Of a stretch of 6,586 nucleotides of DNA, positions 5,830 through 6,586 are shown one piece after another. Within the stretch, counting starts at the first letter, position 1. The number at the start of each line of letters is the position of its first letter. Position numbers and translations under genes: made by a program. Source of the DNA: Bacteroidota bacterium (GTDB lineage Bacteria > Bacteroidota > Bacteroidia > Chitinophagales > Saprospiraceae); the NCBI GenBank assembly GCA_029573365.1, contig JAKQGD010000228.1:1-6586 (forward strand), read 5' to 3'. The notes below the pieces were generated by a model, which saw nothing but the letters and a program-made list of their open reading frames with translations, was not told the origin of the DNA and searched no databases.

Positions 5830-6552
5830 TTACCAATCCTTGCCTCTTGCTTTACCCGCCGGCTGTTCCTGTTTTCTTTGGTTCTTGCCTACTTTGCGGT
5901 CCCTGTCATTGATAAAGTCCAGTAATTTACGGGCATCTTCTCTGGTCATTTCCTGCTTGCTGCCATCAGCATTTTTTTGTTTATTTTTATCCTGACTGCC
6001 CTGTTGGTTGTTTTGATTTTTATCCTGGTTTTGCTGCTGGTCTTTATCAGAATTTTCGTCCTGGTTTTGCTGGTCCTGATTCTGTTGTCCTTTTTGTTGT
6101 TGCTGCTGTTTCATCTGCTTCTGGAGTTCCCTACGGGCTATAGCCAGGTTTTCTTTGGTGGCGAGGTCGTCGGGATTAGCAGCAAGTGATTTTTTAAATG
6201 CATCCACACTTTCCTTGTATTGCTTCTTTTTATAATATGCATTGCCAAGATTGTGCAATGCGGCAGCTTTGTCCTGAGGATTAATGGTTTTATCTGAGGC
6301 TTCCCTGTATTTTTTTATGGCCTCGTCATATTTGTCCTGGTTCATCAGCGAATTGCCAAGGTTATATGAGGATTTCAGGCCGGGATCGGCATTATCAGCT
6401 TTTCTGTATTCTTTTTCGGCTTCGGCGTACTTACCAAAGCCATATAACATATCCCCATTGAGCAGGTTTTTATGTGCATTTTGCCCTACCATTGAAACAG
6501 TAATACATACCAAAAGCGGTATCAGATACCCGTGTTTCAGTTTAGAATTCAT
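5830..6552 (-). CDS. batC: BatC-type tetratricopeptide protein of the Bat (aerotolerance) operon
   Basis: A 240-residue exported protein. A signal peptide covers about residues 1-23 (KLKHGYLIPLLVCITVSMVG). Three TPR units follow at about 27-60, 61-94 and 95-128, with typical helix pairs such as YNLGNSLMNQDKYDEAIKKY and LHNLGNAYYKKKQYKESV. A Q/N/D/K-rich low-complexity linker occupies 145-199. The C-terminal helix MTREDARKLLDFINDRDRKV (202-221) and the final KDW are the features I recognise from Bacteroidota BatC proteins. In batA-batE operons BatC is a periplasmic TPR protein beside the von Willebrand-domain proteins BatA and BatB, linked genetically to aerotolerance or envelope stress. batB would be expected upstream, beyond the right edge. 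Only 34 bases upstream are visible and no promoter is seen in them. Downstream, batD is not found; a lipoprotein gene follows instead. Family assignment is good but rests on one neighbourless member. Confidence 0.8.
   Translation of the reverse strand: MNSKLKHGYLIPLLVCITVSMVGQNAHKNLLNGDMLYGFGKYAEAEKEYRKADNADPGLKSSYNLGNSLMNQDKYDEAIKKYREASDKTINPQDKAAALHNLGNAYYKKKQYKESVDAFKKSLAANPDDLATKENLAIARRELQKQMKQQQQQKGQQNQDQQNQDENSDKDQQQNQDKNQNNQQGSQDKNKQKNADGSKQEMTREDARKLLDFINDRDRKVGKNQRKQEQPAGKARGKDW
5956..6120 (-). repeat. Low-complexity Q/N/D-rich coding tract with period-12-residue repeat
   Basis: This part of batC encodes residues 145-199, composed almost only of Q, N, D, K, S and G. Within it the 14-base word TCCTGGTTTTGCTG (+ strand) occurs exactly at 6023-6036 and again at 6059-6072. 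The copies are 36 bases apart, giving QQNQD at residues 161-165 and 173-177. The tract is probably an unstructured linker that can vary in length by slippage. Confidence 0.75.
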
Positions 6553-6586
6553 GGTTTTGTTTTATCCTGTTGTAAAAATACATGCC

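Noticed and set aside
5977..6189. Very hydrophobic 70-residue open frame on the + strand, looking like a small membrane protein
   Set aside because: It is the complement of the glutamine/asparagine-rich batC linker. CAG/CAA and AAC codons read on the other strand give Leu, Val and Phe, which explains the hydrophobicity.
1..6586. CRISPR arrays, tRNA or rRNA genes, insertion sequences, prophage or defence genes
   Set aside because: No spaced direct repeats, RNA-like folds, transposase motifs or terminal inverted repeats were seen. The window is almost fully occupied by the seven coding regions.

Overview
The window reads as a piece of a Bacteroidota chromosome. Three things point there: an NqrF of the Na+-pumping NADH:quinone reductase, a BatC-type TPR protein ending in the KDW tail I associate with Bacteroidota BatC, and -7 elements of the Bacteroidota form TAnnTTTG just upstream of three genes with no clear Shine-Dalgarno sequences. 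I cannot place it below phylum. All assignments come from reading the sequence and from remembered family features; no search was run.

Layout. (1) Positions 2-1132 (+) hold the 3' part of nqrF, entering from the left edge and closed by a strong intrinsic terminator at 1160-1192. (2) Positions 1231-1554 (+) hold a small three-helix membrane protein of the GlsB/YeaQ/YmgE (transglycosylase-associated) family. Its stop lies 2 bp from the stop of the convergent next gene. (3) Positions 1557-2777 (-) hold an ATP-grasp ligase of unknown substrate. (4) Positions 2778-2916 are a divergent intergenic region with a candidate -7 element for each side and two short dyads. (5) Positions 2917-5357 (+) hold a two-gene redox unit: a soluble FAD/NAD(P)H oxidoreductase followed 32 bp later by a six-helix membrane polyferredoxin with NosR/NapH-like cysteine motifs and two 4Fe-4S ferredoxin motifs. 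(6) Positions 5376-6552 (-) hold batC and, 19 bp downstream of it, a small lipoprotein whose C-terminus carries a Cys/His motif resembling a zinc knuckle.

How the genes may work together. The best-supported partnership is the oxidoreductase with the polyferredoxin. The predicted topology puts every iron-sulfur motif on the cytoplasmic side, where the flavoprotein would be, so electrons could pass from NAD(P)H through FAD into membrane-bound clusters. The final acceptor is not visible here. This unit lies near, but is transcriptionally separate from, the end of the Na+-NQR genes. The most interesting candidates for under-described biology are this redox pair, the divergent ATP-grasp gene beside it, and the lipoprotein following batC where batD would be expected. 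No RNA genes, CRISPR arrays, insertion sequences or phage genes were seen, and no gene-free stretch reaches 300 bases.
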